64,000 nucleotides of DNA, from assembly GCF_000741285.1 (NCBI RefSeq), contig NZ_JGZE01000026.1, positions 24,876 to 88,875 on the forward strand, in the 5' to 3' direction. Of the stretch, positions 41,125 to 51,525 are shown in pieces. Below the pieces are notes generated by a model. The model was given only the letters and a program-made list of their open reading frames with translations. It searched no databases and was not told the DNA's origin. This stretch comes from Bifidobacterium mongoliense DSM 21395 (GTDB lineage Bacteria; Actinomycetota; Actinomycetes; Actinomycetales; Bifidobacteriaceae). Every line of letters begins with the position of its first letter. The first letter of the stretch is position 1. Position numbers and translations under genes: made by a program.

Positions 41125-43839
41125 ATGGCGGCCAAGGATAAGGCCACCGCGACGATGAGCAAGCAGGAGGCCGCGGAGCAGGAGGTCGACCTCCTAGTAC
41201 AGCGTGGGCTCAAGGCCCTGGACGAGTATCAGGACCTCGACCAGGAGCAGGTCGACCGCATCGTGGCGAAGGCATCCATCGCAGCCCTGAACCAGCATCT
41301 GACCCTGGCCAAGATGGCCGTGGACGAGACCGGTCGTGGTCTCGTCGAGGACAAGGCGACGAAGAACATCTTCGCCTGCGAGCATGTGACCCACTACCTG
41401 GCCAACCAGAAGACCGTGGGCATCATCAACGAGGATGAGGTAATGGGCATCGATGAAGTGGCGGAGCCGGTCGGCGTCGTCGCCGGCGTCACACCCGTCA
41501 CCAATCCGACTTCGACCGCCATCTTCAAGTCGCTGATCTCCCTGAAGACCCGGTGTCCCATCGTCTTCGGCTTCCACCCCTTCGCCCAGCGCAGCTCCGT
41601 CGCCGCGGCCCGCGTCGTCCGTGACGCCGCGATCAAGGCCGGTGCGCCGAAGAACTGCATCCAGTGGATCGAGCACCCCTCGATCGAGGCGACCGGCGCC
41701 CTGATGAAGCACCCCGGCATCGCGACCATCTTGGCCACGGGTGGTCCCGGCATGGTCAAGGCCGCCTATTCGTCCGGCAAACCGGCCCTCGGCGTGGGTG
41801 CGGGCAACGCCCCCGCCTATGTCGACGCCGACGTCGACGTGGAGCGCGCCGTCAACGACCTCGTCCTCTCGAAGCACTTCGACTACGGCATGATCTGCGC
41901 GACCGAGCAGGCCATCATCGCCCACCAGGACGTCTATGCGGCCGTGGCCAAGGAACTGCGCCATCGCAAGGCCTACTTCGTCAACGCCGAGGAGAAGGCC
42001 AAGCTCGAACGCTACATGTTCGGCTGCACGTCCTATTCGGGCGGCACCCCGAAGCTCAACTCCGCGGTGCCCGGCAAATCCCCGCAGTTCATCGCCAAAG
42101 CCGCCGGATTCGACATTCCCTCGGACGCGACGATCCTCGTCGGGGAGTGCAAGGAGGTCGGAGAGAACGAGCCGCTGACCATGGAGAAGCTCGCCCCGGT
42201 CCACGCCCTGCTCAAGGCCAAGGACAAGGAACAGGCCTTCGAGATGTGCGAGCGGATGCTCGTGCACGGTGCGGGGCACACCGCCGCCATCCACACCAAC
42301 GACGAGAGCCTGGTGCGCGAGTACGGGCAGCGGATGCACGCCTGCAGGATCATCTGGAATCAGCCGTCGGCACTGGGCGGCATCGGCGACATCTACAACT
42401 CGATCGCCCCCTCGCTCACCTTGGGCTGCGGCTCCTACGGCGGCAATTCCGTGTCGGGCAACGTGCAGGCCGTCAACCTCATCAACATCAAGCGCATCGC
42501 ACGGAGGAACAACAACATGCAATGGTTCAAGGTGCCGGCGAAGACCTACTTCGAGCCGAACTCCATCCGCTACCTGCGCGACATGTACTGCATCCGCAAG
42601 GCCGTCATCGTGTGCGACAAGGTGATGGAGCAGCTCGGCATCGTCGACAAGATCATCGACCAGCTGCGCGCGCGCCGCCACCGGGTCACGTTCCGCACCA
42701 TCGACTACGTCGAGGCGGAGCCTTCGGTGGAGACCGTTGAGCGCGGCGCCGCCATGATGCGCGACGAGTTCGAGCCCGACACCATCATCGCCGTGGGCGG
42801 CGGTTCGCCGATGGACGCCGCCAAGATCATGTGGCTGCTCTACGAGCACCCGGAGATCTCCTTCGACGACGTGCGCGAGAAGTTCTTCGACATCCGCAAG
42901 CGCGCCTTCAGGATCCCGCCGCTGGGCAAGAAGGCCCGGCTGGTCTGCATCCCGACCTCCTCGGGCACCGGGTCCGAGGTCACGCCATTCGCGGTGATCA
43001 CCGATCACCAGACCGGGTACAAATACCCGATCACCGATTACGCCCTGACCCCCACGGTCGCCATCGTCGATCCCGTCCTCGCCCGCACGCAGCCACGCAC
43101 GCTCGCCCAGGACGCCGGCTTCGATTCGCTGACCCATGCCACCGAGGCCTTCGTGTCCGTGTACGCGAACGACTTCACCGACGCAATGGCGCTGCACGCC
43201 GCCAAGCTCATCTGGGACAACCTCGACGCCTCAGTCAACGACAAGCCCGGTAGGGAGCGCATCGAAGCCCAGGAGAAGATGCACAACGCGGCAACGATGG
43301 CCGGCATGGCGTTCGGTTCCGCCTTCCTGGGCATGTGCCACGGCATGGCGCACACCATCGGCGCCCTGTGCGGCATCGCGCACGGCCACACCAACGCCAT
43401 CCTTCTGCCCTACGTGGTGCGCTACAACGGCAGCATCCCGCTCGAGCCCACCAGCTGGCCGAAGTACAACAAGTACATCGCCCCGGAACGCTACCAGCAG
43501 CTCGCCCAGGTCATCGGCATCGACCCCGGGCAGACCGCGGAGGAGGGCGTGGAGAACTTCGCCTCGGCCCTGGAGGATTATCGCGACAACAGGCTGAGCA
43601 TGGACAGCTGTTTCAAGGACTGCGGCGTGGACGAGGAGACCTACTGGGGGCTGCTCGACCAGATCGGCATGCGCGCCTACGAGGACCAGTGCACGCCGGC
43701 CAATCCTCGCGTTCCCATGATCGAGGACATGAAGGATATCGCCATCGCCGCCTACTACGGGGTGAGCCAGTCCGAGGGCCACCAGCTTCGCGCCCGCCGC
43801 GAGGGCGCGGGGGCTCTGGTCGAAGCCTCCCAGCGCTGA
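41125..43839 (+). CDS. adhE: bifunctional acetaldehyde-CoA/alcohol dehydrogenase, possible 5' frameshift
   Basis: Reduces acetyl-CoA to ethanol via acetaldehyde, regenerating NAD in anaerobic sugar fermentation; forms spirosomes. The aldehyde dehydrogenase half has VAGVTPVTNPTSTAIFKSL and the catalytic Cys in FDYGMICATEQAI. The iron-dependent half has IIAVGGGSPMDAAKIMW, FDSLTHATEAFVS and GMCHGMAHTIGALCGI-type metal ligands. The best start signal is GAGGAGGG plus GTG 41096, which reads TEAKNQAP and then leaves the frame. One extra base near 41120 would join it to MAAKDKATATMSKQEAAEQE. As given, translation would start at ATG 41125, ATG 41158 or an unsupported ATG 41053. Confidence 0.9.
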   Translation: MAAKDKATATMSKQEAAEQEVDLLVQRGLKALDEYQDLDQEQVDRIVAKASIAALNQHLTLAKMAVDETGRGLVEDKATKNIFACEHVTHYLANQKTVGIINEDEVMGIDEVAEPVGVVAGVTPVTNPTSTAIFKSLISLKTRCPIVFGFHPFAQRSSVAAARVVRDAAIKAGAPKNCIQWIEHPSIEATGALMKHPGIATILATGGPGMVKAAYSSGKPALGVGAGNAPAYVDADVDVERAVNDLVLSKHFDYGMICATEQAIIAHQDVYAAVAKELRHRKAYFVNAEEKAKLERYMFGCTSYSGGTPKLNSAVPGKSPQFIAKAAGFDIPSDATILVGECKEVGENEPLTMEKLAPVHALLKAKDKEQAFEMCERMLVHGAGHTAAIHTNDESLVREYGQRMHACRIIWNQPSALGGIGDIYNSIAPSLTLGCGSYGGNSVSGNVQAVNLINIKRIARRNNNMQWFKVPAKTYFEPNSIRYLRDMYCIRKAVIVCDKVMEQLGIVDKIIDQLRARRHRVTFRTIDYVEAEPSVETVERGAAMMRDEFEPDTIIAVGGGSPMDAAKIMWLLYEHPEISFDDVREKFFDIRKRAFRIPPLGKKARLVCIPTSSGTGSEVTPFAVITDHQTGYKYPITDYALTPTVAIVDPVLARTQPRTLAQDAGFDSLTHATEAFVSVYANDFTDAMALHAAKLIWDNLDASVNDKPGRERIEAQEKMHNAATMAGMAFGSAFLGMCHGMAHTIGALCGIAHGHTNAILLPYVVRYNGSIPLEPTSWPKYNKYIAPERYQQLAQVIGIDPGQTAEEGVENFASALEDYRDNRLSMDSCFKDCGVDEETYWGLLDQIGMRAYEDQCTPANPRVPMIEDMKDIAIAAYYGVSQSEGHQLRARREGAGALVEASQR

Positions 43840-43882
43840 GAACGGCAGCCTATCCGCCGGCCGTCGTTATCTAGGCCGTCAT

Positions 43883-43915
43883 CCGCCCCCACCATGCCGG
43901 TCATGGCGGGGGCGG
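43883..43915 (+). terminator. adhE terminator
   Basis: A 14-bp stem with one mismatch: CCGCCCCCACCATG (43883-43896) with CATGGCGGGGGCGG (43902-43915), five-base loop. Confidence 0.75.
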
Positions 43916-44240
43916 ACCGTCATGTATGGTGGATCGGGTGGAAGGGTCGTCGACCGCGCGGGCACCTCGCGTATACGTCGGCCCGACGGGCGACACGCCC
44001 GAATTCCTCTAATCAACAGTAGGTGCTTTAATTGAGCAGTTGCCTGTTTTGGGCTCGCATATTGGAATAAAAAAAGCGGGTGCAGGGCCGGATTCGAGAC
44101 GTGCGTGCATGTCATGGATTCGGTTGCTGTGCACTGATGTGATGTGACCGCGGGGTCGAACCCGAGGGTCCCATGCAACCGGTGCCCTGATAAAAGCAGG
44201 TTGGTAATAGTACACGAATCGCTAGAAAGGGCGGACGGCA
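43916..44240 (+). other. promoter and leader region of the S10 operon
   Basis: No gene. AT-rich segments near 44020-44080 (including an A7 run) should hold the promoter, but I cannot single out one -35/-10 pair. The last 140 bases have complementary GC-rich stretches (GGGTC with GACCC-like partners) and may be a structured leader. Confidence 0.4.
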
Positions 44241-44549
44241 ATGGCGGGACAGAAAATCCGCATCAGGCTTAAGTCCTATGACCACGAGGTCATCGACCAA
44301 TCGGCGAAGAAAATCGTCGAAACGGTTACGAACGCGGGTGCCACGGTTGTGGGCCCGGTTCCTCTGCCGACCGAGAAGAACGTATTCTGCGTAATCCGTT
44401 CTCCTCATAAATACAAGGACTCCCGCGAACATTTCGAGATGAGGACGCATAAGCGTCTCATCGATATCGTGGACCCAACGCCCAAGGCGGTGGATTCCCT
44501 GATGCACATCGATTTGCCGGCGGATGTCAATATCGAGATCAAGCTGTAG
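44241..44549 (+). CDS. rpsJ: 30S ribosomal protein S10
   Basis: First gene of the S10 operon; S10 sits in the 30S head and also joins NusB in antitermination. [22 protein letters not shown] and [21 protein letters not shown] are diagnostic. 102 aa, exact family length. GAAAGGGCGG lies upstream of ATG 44241. Preceded by about 325 bp of leader after the adhE terminator. Confidence 0.97.
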   Translation: MAGQKIRIRLKSYDHEVIDQSAKKIVETVTNAGATVVGPVPLPTEKNVFCVIRSPHKYKDSREHFEMRTHKRLIDIVDPTPKAVDSLMHIDLPADVNIEIKL

Positions 44550-44566
44550 GAGAGGGGGAAACCGCA

Positions 44567-45217
44567 ATGTCACAATTGACCAATCGCAAGGCGCTGCTGG
44601 GCAAGAAGCTCGGCATGTCGCAGATCTGGGATGAGAACGGCTTCTTCGTCCCCGTCACGCTGGTCGACGTGTCCACCAACGTGGTCACGACGGTGAAGAC
44701 CGAGGAAAGCGACGGATACAACGCCGTCCAGCTCGGTTACGGCCAGATCGACCCGACCAAGGTGACCAAGCCGCTCGCCGGCCACTTCGCCAAGGCCGGA
44801 GTCACTCCCCGGCGTCACCTCGCCGAGGTGCGCACCGAGGACGTCGCCGATTTCAAGCCCGGGCAGGAACTGACCGCCGAGCTCTTCGGCGAGGGTGTTC
44901 AGGTCGACGTGACCGGGACCACCAAGGGCAAGGGCTTCGCCGGTACCATCAAGCGCTGGGGCTTCAAGTCCTATCGCCGTACCCACGGTTCGCACAAGAA
45001 CGAACGTCGCCCCGGTTCCGTTGGCGCATGCGCCACGCCGAGCCGTATTCTCAAAGGCAAGCGGATGGCCGGCCGTATGGGCCACGTCACCGCGACCCTG
45101 CAGAACCTGACCGTGATGACCTCTGATGTCGAGAACGGCATCCTGGCCGTCAAGGGAGCGATTCCGGGGCCGAAGGGTTCCATCGTCCTTGTCCGCACTG
45201 CTGTGAAGGGAGCCTGA
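44567..45217 (+). CDS. rplC: 50S ribosomal protein L3
   Basis: 216 aa. [24 protein letters not shown] at the N terminus and the long loop with [14 protein letters not shown] and [20 protein letters not shown] that reaches the peptidyl-transferase centre. AGGAGAGGGG precedes ATG 44567. 17 bp after rpsJ and four bp before rplD. Confidence 0.97.
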   Translation: MSQLTNRKALLGKKLGMSQIWDENGFFVPVTLVDVSTNVVTTVKTEESDGYNAVQLGYGQIDPTKVTKPLAGHFAKAGVTPRRHLAEVRTEDVADFKPGQELTAELFGEGVQVDVTGTTKGKGFAGTIKRWGFKSYRRTHGSHKNERRPGSVGACATPSRILKGKRMAGRMGHVTATLQNLTVMTSDVENGILAVKGAIPGPKGSIVLVRTAVKGA

Positions 45218-45221
45218 CATC

Positions 45222-45887
45222 ATGGCTAACGTCACATTCAACGTCACCGACGCCAAGGGACAGTCCACCGGTTCGGTCGAAGCACCGGCCGAGATCTTCG
45301 GCATTTCGAGTGAAGACGTCGAATCGCATATTCCGCTGATTCACCAGGTCGTCATCGCCCAGCTCGCCGCGGCTCGTCAGGGCACGCATTCGGCCAAGAC
45401 CCGTGCCATGGTTTCCGGCGGCGGCAAGAAGCCTTGGAAGCAAAAGGGCACCGGTCGTGCCCGCCAGGGTTCCATCCGCGCCCCCCAGTGGGCACACGGT
45501 GGCGTCGCCCACGGCCCGGTTCCGCGCAAGTACGATCAGCGTACGCCCAAGAAGATGAAGGCCAGCGCCCTGCGCTACATCCTGTCCGACCGTGCCAACG
45601 CCGGTCGTGTCGCGGTCGTCGACCTCGGCATCGCGGATGCGCCTTCCACCAAGGCGGCCGTCGCTTCGCTGACCCCGGTCACCGCGAACAAATTCACCAC
45701 CGTTGTGCTGTCACGCGACAACGTCAATGAGTGGCTGTCGGTGCGCAACATCCCGACGGTCCACGTGATCTTCGCCGATCAGCTCAACACATACGATGTG
45801 GTCACCGCCCAGTACATCGTCTTCACCCGCGAGGCGCTTGACGCCTTCGTCGAGCTGAAGACCGAGCGGTCCGCCAAGGAGGCCTGA
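45222..45887 (+). CDS. rplD: 50S ribosomal protein L4
   Basis: 221 aa. KTRAMVSGGGKKPWKQKGTG, the extended tunnel loop with RQGSIRAPQWAHGGVAHGP, and the LNTYDVVTAQYIVFT ending are family features. In other bacteria L4 represses this operon; whether it does so here is not visible. Four bases after rplC, two before rplW. Confidence 0.97.
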   Translation: MANVTFNVTDAKGQSTGSVEAPAEIFGISSEDVESHIPLIHQVVIAQLAAARQGTHSAKTRAMVSGGGKKPWKQKGTGRARQGSIRAPQWAHGGVAHGPVPRKYDQRTPKKMKASALRYILSDRANAGRVAVVDLGIADAPSTKAAVASLTPVTANKFTTVVLSRDNVNEWLSVRNIPTVHVIFADQLNTYDVVTAQYIVFTREALDAFVELKTERSAKEA

Positions 45888-45889
45888 TC

Positions 45890-46186
45890 ATGGTTGCTAT
45901 TCATAACCCGGCGCATGACGTCATCCTCAAGCCTGTCGTCTCTGAGAAAAGCTACGCGGCCTCCGACCGCGGGCAGTACACCTTCGTCGTGTCCCCGGAC
46001 GCGAACAAGGTGCAGATCAAGCAGGCCATCGAGACGATCTTCAATGTCAAGGTGACGAACGTCAACACCCTCAACCACAGCGGCAAGCGCCAGCGCACGA
46101 AGACCGGTTTCGGTCAGCGTGCCAACCAGAAGCGCGCCATCGTCACGGTTGCCAAGGGTCAGTCGATCGACATCTTCGGTAACTGA
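45890..46186 (+). CDS. rplW: 50S ribosomal protein L23
   Basis: 98 aa. [24 protein letters not shown] and the [20 protein letters not shown] segment identify L23, which lies at the tunnel exit and binds trigger factor and SRP. Starts two bases after rplD; rplB follows after 35 bp with AAAGGAAGAA as its ribosome-binding site. Confidence 0.97.
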   Translation: MVAIHNPAHDVILKPVVSEKSYAASDRGQYTFVVSPDANKVQIKQAIETIFNVKVTNVNTLNHSGKRQRTKTGFGQRANQKRAIVTVAKGQSIDIFGN

Positions 46187-46221
46187 AGGCTAGCCGAGAA
46201 AGTCAAAGGAAGAACTACATT

Positions 46222-47052
46222 ATGGCTATCCGAACATATAAGCCGACTTCTGCGGGTCGTCGCAACGCGTCCGTCTCGGACTTCGCCGAGATCACACGTT
46301 CCACGCCCGAAAAGTCGCTGGTTCGCAAACTCAGTAAGACAGGCGGTCGTAATTCGTACGGACGCATGACCTCCCGCCATCGCGGCGGCGGTCACAAGCG
46401 CCAGTATCGTCTTATCGACTTCCGTCGTTGGGACAAGGACGGCGTGCCCGCCAAGGTGGCTGAGATCGAGTACGATCCCAACCGTTCGGCACGCATCGCC
46501 CTCCTGCACTACGCCGATGGCGAGAAGCGCTACATCATCGCCCCCGAAGGCATCAGCCAGGGCGACGTGATTGAGACCGGCGAGAACGCCGATATCAAGC
46601 CCGGCAACAATCTGCCGCTGCGCAACATCCCGACAGGTACCGTCGTGCACGCCATCGAACTCCGTCCTCTGGGCGGGGCCAAGATCGCGCGTTCCGCTGG
46701 CGCCGGCGTTCAGCTGGTCGCCAAGGACGGGGCTTTCGCGCAGCTGCGCATGCCCTCCGGCGAAATCCGCAACGTGGATGCCCGCTGCCGCGCGACCGTG
46801 GGTGAGGTCGGCAACGCCGATCACGCCAACGTCGAGCTCGGCAAGGCCGGACGCGCCCGCTGGATCGGCAAGCGGCCGATCACCCGTGGTGAGTCCATGA
46901 ACCCCGTCGACCATCCTCATGGTGGACGCACCCGCGGCGGCAAGCCGCCGGTGTCGCCTTGGGGCAAGGGCGAGGTCCGCACACGCCATCCGAAGAAGGC
47001 TTCGAACAAGATGATCGTTCGTCGTCGTCCCAATGGTAAGAATCGCAAGTAA
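46222..47052 (+). CDS. rplB: 50S ribosomal protein L2
   Basis: 276 aa. [30 protein letters not shown] N terminus, [20 protein letters not shown] core ([16 protein letters not shown]) and the C-terminal [22 protein letters not shown] loop near the peptidyl-transferase centre. Start ATG 46222, fifteen bases before which lies AAAGGAAGAA. rpsS follows in 15 bp. Confidence 0.97.
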   Translation: MAIRTYKPTSAGRRNASVSDFAEITRSTPEKSLVRKLSKTGGRNSYGRMTSRHRGGGHKRQYRLIDFRRWDKDGVPAKVAEIEYDPNRSARIALLHYADGEKRYIIAPEGISQGDVIETGENADIKPGNNLPLRNIPTGTVVHAIELRPLGGAKIARSAGAGVQLVAKDGAFAQLRMPSGEIRNVDARCRATVGEVGNADHANVELGKAGRARWIGKRPITRGESMNPVDHPHGGRTRGGKPPVSPWGKGEVRTRHPKKASNKMIVRRRPNGKNRK

Positions 47053-47067
47053 GGGAGCGTCGGAAAG

Positions 47068-47346
47068 ATGACTCGTAGCATCAAGAAGGGCCCCTTCGTC
47101 GACGCCCACTTACAGAAGAAAGTCGACGACCAGAACGAGAAGGGCACGCACAACGTCATCAAGACGTGGTCGCGCCGTTCTATGATCACGCCCGATTTCA
47201 TCGGTCACACCTTCGCCGTGCATGACGGCCGCAAGCACGTTCCGGTGTTCGTCACCGAAGCGATGGTCGGCCACAAGCTCGGTGAATTCGCCCCGACCAA
47301 GACCTTCCGAGGTCATGTGCGGGACGACAAGCAGGTTCGCCGCTAA
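47068..47346 (+). CDS. rpsS: 30S ribosomal protein S19
   Basis: 92 aa. [19 protein letters not shown] and the [21 protein letters not shown] segment are characteristic; the protein lies in the 30S head next to S13. Fifteen bases after rplB; stop is 17 bp before rplV. Confidence 0.97.
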   Translation: MTRSIKKGPFVDAHLQKKVDDQNEKGTHNVIKTWSRRSMITPDFIGHTFAVHDGRKHVPVFVTEAMVGHKLGEFAPTKTFRGHVRDDKQVRR

Positions 47347-47363
47347 AGGAGAGTAGAGACTTT

Positions 47364-47723
47364 ATGGAAGCTCAAGCAATTGCACGTCACGTCCGCGTGA
47401 CGCCGCGCAAGGCTCGCCGCATGGTCGACCTCATCCGAGGAAAACAAGCGAGCGAAGCCGTCACCATCCTCACCTTCGCCCCTCAGGACGCGGCCGTTCC
47501 GGTTCGCAAGGTTCTGCAGAGCGCGATCGCGAACGCACGCGTCAAGGCCGATAAGGCCGGCGAGCCGTTCCATGAGAATGACCTTGTCATCAGCAGGATC
47601 TTCGTGGACGAGGGCGTGACGCTCAAGCGTTTCCGCGCCCGTGCACAGGGTCGCGCTGCGCGCATCAACAAGCGCACCAGCCACATCACGGTCGTCGTCG
47701 CGTCCAAGGAAGGAGCCCGCTAA
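47364..47723 (+). CDS. rplV: 50S ribosomal protein L22
   Basis: 119 aa. [21 protein letters not shown] and the beta-hairpin region [21 protein letters not shown] that lines the exit tunnel, ending with [13 protein letters not shown]. This hairpin is where macrolide resistance mutations occur in other species; nothing unusual is seen. Two bases before rpsC. Confidence 0.97.
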   Translation: MEAQAIARHVRVTPRKARRMVDLIRGKQASEAVTILTFAPQDAAVPVRKVLQSAIANARVKADKAGEPFHENDLVISRIFVDEGVTLKRFRARAQGRAARINKRTSHITVVVASKEGAR

Positions 47724-47725
47724 AG

Positions 47726-48541
47726 ATGGGTCAGAAGATCAATCCCTTTGGCTATCGCCTGGGCATCACTGAAAACCACCGTTCCAAGTGGTTCTCCGAT
47801 TCCAACAAGGCCGGCGAGCGCTACCGCGACTTCGTCCTCGAGGACGACGAGATCCGCAAGGAAATGAGCAAGGACCTGGAGCGCGCAGGCGTCTCCCGCA
47901 TCGTCATCGAGCGTACCCGTGACCGCGTGCGTGTGGATATCCACACCGCCCGCCCGGGCATCGTCATCGGACGTCGTGGGGCCGAGGCCGAACGCGTTCG
48001 CATGAAGTTGGAGAAGCTCACCGGCAAACAGGTGCAGCTCAACATCTTCGAGGTCAAGAACGCCCAGATCGACGCCCAGTTGGTCGCCCAGGGCATCGCC
48101 GAGCAGCTGACCAACCGCGTCACCTTCCGTCGTGCGATGCGCAAGGCCCAGCAGGATGCCATGCGCGCAGGCGCCAAGGGTATCCGCATCAAGCTGGCCG
48201 GCCGTCTTGGAGGCGCCGAGATGAGCCGTTCCGAGTTCTACCGCGAAGGTCGAGTCCCGCTGCAGACCCTGCGTGCGCTGATCGATTATGGCTTCTTCGA
48301 AGCCAAGACCACGTACGGACGCATCGGCGTCAAGGTCTGGATCTACAAGGGCGACATGACCGAGCAGGAGTTCGACGAGCAGCAGGCCCAGCAGTCCAGC
48401 CGTCCGGGACGTCGCGGTGGAGACCGCCGCCCGCGTCGCGGTGGACCCCGCCAGGGAGCTCAGCAGCAGAACCAGCAGGCTCCTGCCGCGGCCAAGGCCC
48501 CCGCATCCGAAGCACCTGCCGCAACGGAAACGAAGGAGTGA
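47726..48541 (+). CDS. rpsC: 30S ribosomal protein S3
   Basis: 271 aa. [22 protein letters not shown] start, KH domain with [17 protein letters not shown], and C-terminal domain [19 protein letters not shown]. About 55 residues of Gln/Arg/Pro/Ala-rich tail ([15 protein letters not shown]) extend beyond the core, as in several bifidobacteria; it should be disordered. Starts two bases after rplV. Confidence 0.97.
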   Translation: MGQKINPFGYRLGITENHRSKWFSDSNKAGERYRDFVLEDDEIRKEMSKDLERAGVSRIVIERTRDRVRVDIHTARPGIVIGRRGAEAERVRMKLEKLTGKQVQLNIFEVKNAQIDAQLVAQGIAEQLTNRVTFRRAMRKAQQDAMRAGAKGIRIKLAGRLGGAEMSRSEFYREGRVPLQTLRALIDYGFFEAKTTYGRIGVKVWIYKGDMTEQEFDEQQAQQSSRPGRRGGDRRPRRGGPRQGAQQQNQQAPAAAKAPASEAPAATETKE

Positions 48542-48547
48542 GCATCA

Positions 48548-48967
48548 ATGCTTATCCCAAAGAGGACTAAGTACCGCAAACAGCAGCGACCCAGCCGCCG
48601 TGGCATGTCCAAGGGCGGCAACGCGATCGCCTTCGGCGATTACGGCATCCAGGCGTTGGCCCCCGCCTATGTGACCAACCGCCAGATCGAAGCTGCTCGT
48701 ATCGCCATGACCCGCTACATCAAGCGTGGCGGTCGTGTGTGGATTACCATCTTCCCGGATCGCCCGCTGACCAAGCACGCGCTTGGTTCGCGAATGGGTT
48801 CCGGAAAGGGCACGCCAGAGTTCTGGGTTGCCAATGTGCACCCCGGACGCGTGATGTTCGAGATCGGCGGTGTCTCCGATGACATCGCCAGGGAAGCCTT
48901 GCGCCGCGCCATCGACAAGCTGCCGATGAAGTGCCGCATCATTGCACGTGAGGGCGGTGACATCTGA
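48548..48967 (+). CDS. rplP: 50S ribosomal protein L16
   Basis: 139 aa. [43 protein letters not shown] core and the ending [10 protein letters not shown]16 helps position A-site tRNA. Its stop overlaps the rpmC start by one base (TGATG). Confidence 0.97.
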   Translation: MLIPKRTKYRKQQRPSRRGMSKGGNAIAFGDYGIQALAPAYVTNRQIEAARIAMTRYIKRGGRVWITIFPDRPLTKHALGSRMGSGKGTPEFWVANVHPGRVMFEIGGVSDDIAREALRRAIDKLPMKCRIIAREGGDI

Positions 48968-49224
48968 TGCCAGTCGAAACCGAAGACTACACCATGCAGA
49001 CACTCAGTGAGAAGACCGACAACGAGATCGAGGGTTTCCTGAAGAAATCCAAGGAGGAGCTGTTCAACCTGCGTTTCCAGTCAGCGACTGGTCAGCTGGA
49101 GAACTCCTCTCGTCTCAAGGTCGTCAAGCACGACATCGCCAGGATGTACACCGTCCTGCGCGAGCGTGAGCTGGGTATCAGCAAGGCGCCCGAGGCAAGT
49201 GAAACGAAAGCTGAGGAGAAGTAA
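48967..49224 (+). CDS. rpmC: 50S ribosomal protein L29
   Basis: 85 aa. The conserved helices are [34 protein letters not shown] and [17 protein letters not shown]; shown here as two parts of a helical hairpin at the tunnel exit. About nine residues (PVETEDYT) precede the usual start at Met10, so ATG 48994 is an alternative, but ATG 48967 is coupled to the rplP stop. A short acidic tail follows the core. Confidence 0.94.
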   Translation: MPVETEDYTMQTLSEKTDNEIEGFLKKSKEELFNLRFQSATGQLENSSRLKVVKHDIARMYTVLRERELGISKAPEASETKAEEK

Positions 49225-49226
49225 GC

Positions 49227-49493
49227 ATGGCTGAACAGCAGGAGCGCAACTTCCGCAAGGCCCGTCGTGGATACGTCGTGTCCGATTCCATGGACAAGAC
49301 CATCACCGTCGAACTCGAACAGCGTTCGACCCATCCCCTGTACGGCAAGGTCGTCCGCTCGACTCGTACGGTCAAGGCTCATGATGAACACAACGACGCC
49401 CACGTTGGCGACCTTGTGAGTATCATGGAAACTCGGCCTCTGAGCAAGACCAAGCGTTGGCGTCTCGACTCGGTTGTCGAGCGCGCCAAGTAA
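49227..49493 (+). CDS. rpsQ: 30S ribosomal protein S17
   Basis: 88 aa, OB fold. [40 protein letters not shown] and [19 protein letters not shown] are diagnostic. Last gene of the S10 group; a stem-loop (49510-49542) lies in the 73 bp before rplN, so the S10 and spc units may be separated or processed here. Confidence 0.97.
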   Translation: MAEQQERNFRKARRGYVVSDSMDKTITVELEQRSTHPLYGKVVRSTRTVKAHDEHNDAHVGDLVSIMETRPLSKTKRWRLDSVVERAK

Positions 49494-49509
49494 CAACAGT
49501 TCGGCAAGG

Positions 49510-49542
49510 CTCCCCGACACACACGCGAGTGTGCTAGGGGAG
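49510..49542 (+). terminator. stem-loop between rpsQ and rplN
   Basis: CTCCCC (49510-49515) pairs with GGGGAG (49537-49542) and CACAC (49518-49522) with GTGTG (49529-49533). Without a T run, it is more likely an attenuator or mRNA-processing site than a full terminator. Confidence 0.5.
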
Positions 49543-49566
49543 AACCAGCTCGGCTAAGGAGAATCA

Positions 49567-49935
49567 ATGATTCAGCAGGAAACGCGGCTTCATGTCGCCG
49601 ACAACACGGGTGCCAAGGAGATTTTGGCCATCCGCGTGCTCGGTGGATCGAAGCGACGCTATGCCGGCATCGGCGACGTGATCGTCGCCTCCGTGAAGGA
49701 CGCCATCCCCGGCGGGTCGGTGAAGAAGGGCGATGTGGTCAAGGCCGTCGTCGTCCGTACGGTAAAGGAGCACCGTCGCTACGACGGCTCCTATGTCAAG
49801 TTCGACGAGAACGCCGCCGTGATACTCGGCACGGGCCGTGAGCCCAAGGGCACTCGTATCTTCGGACCGGTCGGTCGTGAACTGCGCGATAAGCGCTTCA
49901 TGCGCATCGTGTCCCTCGCCCCGGAGGTGATCTGA
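49567..49935 (+). CDS. rplN: 50S ribosomal protein L14
   Basis: 122 aa. [41 protein letters not shown] core and [21 protein letters not shown]14 contacts the small subunit in bridge B8. TAAGGAGAATCA is directly before ATG 49567. First gene of the spc group; one base separates it from rplX. Confidence 0.97.
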   Translation: MIQQETRLHVADNTGAKEILAIRVLGGSKRRYAGIGDVIVASVKDAIPGGSVKKGDVVKAVVVRTVKEHRRYDGSYVKFDENAAVILGTGREPKGTRIFGPVGRELRDKRFMRIVSLAPEVI

Positions 49936-49936
49936 A

Positions 49937-50272
49937 ATGGCGGCCAAAATCAAATCCGGCGATCAGGTCATGGTTATCCGTGGCAAGGATCGCGGCAAAG
50001 AGGGCAAGGTCACCCGAGTCCTTTCCGATGATCGGCTTATCGTCGAAGGCATCCAGATCGTGAAGAAGCACGTTCGCGCCACGCAGCAGGGCCAGGAGTC
50101 CGGCATCGTGTCCGTCGAAGCGCCGATTCACCGTTCCAATGTGATGCTCATCGATCCAGAGACCAAGAAGCCGACCCGCGTCGGCGTCACGGTCAAGGAA
50201 GAGGCCCAGGACGGCAAGGTCAAGACCGTGCGCGTGCGTGTGGCCAAGAAATCAGGAAAGGAGCTGGCATGA
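49937..50272 (+). CDS. rplX: 50S ribosomal protein L24
   Basis: 111 aa with a KOW motif at [38 protein letters not shown] and [15 protein letters not shown] follow. An assembly initiator of the large subunit. Its stop overlaps the rplE start by four bases (ATGA), so they are translationally coupled. Confidence 0.97.
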   Translation: MAAKIKSGDQVMVIRGKDRGKEGKVTRVLSDDRLIVEGIQIVKKHVRATQQGQESGIVSVEAPIHRSNVMLIDPETKKPTRVGVTVKEEAQDGKVKTVRVRVAKKSGKELA

Positions 50273-50841
50273 GCTCTACAACAGTTGACGCTCCGGCGAC
50301 TCCTCGCCTGAAGTCCACCTATCACGACGAGATCATCGCCAAGCTGGAGCAGGAGTTCAAGCACTCCAACCCCATGCAGGTCGCCCGTCTGAGCAAGGTC
50401 GTCGTCTCCATGGGCGTTGGCGCCGCGGCTCGCGACTCCAAGCTCATCGAGGGTGCGATCAAGGATCTCACGCTGATCACCGGCCAGAAGCCGAAGGTCA
50501 CCAAGGCCAAGAAGTCCGTCGCGCAGTTCCATCTGCGTGAGGGCCAGGCCATCGGTGCCTACGTCACCCTGCGCGGCGATCGCATGTGGGAGTTCCTCGA
50601 CCGTCTGCTCACCTTGGCGCTGCCCCGCATCCGTGATTTCCGCGGCATCGACGGCAAGCAGTTCGATGGACAGGGCAACTACAACTTCGGTCTGACCGAA
50701 CAGTCCATGTTCCATGAGATCGACCAGGATTCCATTGATCATCAGCGTGGTATGGATATCACCGTGGTGACCACCACCAAGGATGACAAGGAAGCCGCCG
50801 CGCTGCTTAAGCATCTCGGCTTCCCCTTCAAGGAGAACTGA
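50269..50841 (+). CDS. rplE: 50S ribosomal protein L5
   Basis: 190 aa. [41 protein letters not shown] and [22 protein letters not shown] are typical; the protein binds 5S rRNA. The N terminus has a short Thr/Ala-rich lead. One base separates its stop from the S14 start. Confidence 0.97.
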   Translation: MSSTTVDAPATPRLKSTYHDEIIAKLEQEFKHSNPMQVARLSKVVVSMGVGAAARDSKLIEGAIKDLTLITGQKPKVTKAKKSVAQFHLREGQAIGAYVTLRGDRMWEFLDRLLTLALPRIRDFRGIDGKQFDGQGNYNFGLTEQSMFHEIDQDSIDHQRGMDITVVTTTKDDKEAAALLKHLGFPFKEN

Positions 50842-50842
50842 T

Positions 50843-51028
50843 ATGGCGAAATCCGCTCTGAAAAACAAAGCGGCTGCGAAGCCGAAGTTCACGGTGCGTG
50901 GCTACACGCGCTGCCAGGTTTGCGGCCGTCCTCACTCCGTGTATCGCAAGTTCGGCCTCTGCCGCATCTGCCTTCGCGAGAAGGCCCACCGCGGCGAGCT
51001 GCCCGGCGTTACGAAGTCCAGTTGGTAA
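50843..51028 (+). CDS. rpsN: 30S ribosomal protein S14, zinc-binding short type
   Basis: 61 aa: [20 protein letters not shown], then zinc ligands in [11 protein letters not shown] and [16 protein letters not shown], ending VTKSSW. The short CxxC/CxxC type (often rpsZ) common in actinobacteria and Bacillus. Starts with ATG 50843, one base after rplE, with AAGGAGAACTG in the rplE end as ribosome-binding site. An 82-bp gap precedes rpsH. Confidence 0.97.
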   Translation: MAKSALKNKAAAKPKFTVRGYTRCQVCGRPHSVYRKFGLCRICLREKAHRGELPGVTKSSW

Positions 51029-51110
51029 ACATCGACGCTGAAGGTCCGCGGTTCCGCCGCATAAACGGCGGGGCCACGGAAACCACGGCGAGAAAGGGCG
51101 TTAGCCCACA

Positions 51111-51509
51111 ATGACAATGACAGATCCCATCGCAGACATGCTGACACGTCTGCGTAATGCGAGCTCGGCGAAACACGAAACCGTGGATATGCCGTACTCC
51201 AAATTCAAGGCGAACATCGCCCAGATCCTCAAGCGCGAAGGCTACATCAAGGACTTCGACGCCAAGGACGCGAAGGTCGGACAGACGCTTGAGGTCACCC
51301 TCAAGTACGGTGCGACCGGAGAGCGTTCGATCCAGGGCATCAAGCGTATTTCGAAGCCCGGCCTGAGGCGCTACGCGAAGTCCGATTCCCTGCCCATGCC
51401 TTTGGGCGGTCTCGGCATCGCGATCATCTCGACCAGCTCGGGATTGCTGACCCAGAAGGAATGCCTCGACCGGGGCATCGGCGGCGAAATCGTCGCCTAC
51501 GTGTGGTGA
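51111..51509 (+). CDS. rpsH: 30S ribosomal protein S8
   Basis: 132 aa. [24 protein letters not shown] at the start, [16 protein letters not shown] in the middle and the rRNA-binding end [22 protein letters not shown]8 represses the spc operon in E. coli by binding near rplE; no such site is assignable here. GAGAAAGGGCG precedes ATG 51111. rplF follows in 16 bp. Confidence 0.97.
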   Translation: MTMTDPIADMLTRLRNASSAKHETVDMPYSKFKANIAQILKREGYIKDFDAKDAKVGQTLEVTLKYGATGERSIQGIKRISKPGLRRYAKSDSLPMPLGGLGIAIISTSSGLLTQKECLDRGIGGEIVAYVW

Positions 51510-51525
51510 GGAAGGAGAGCTAAAC

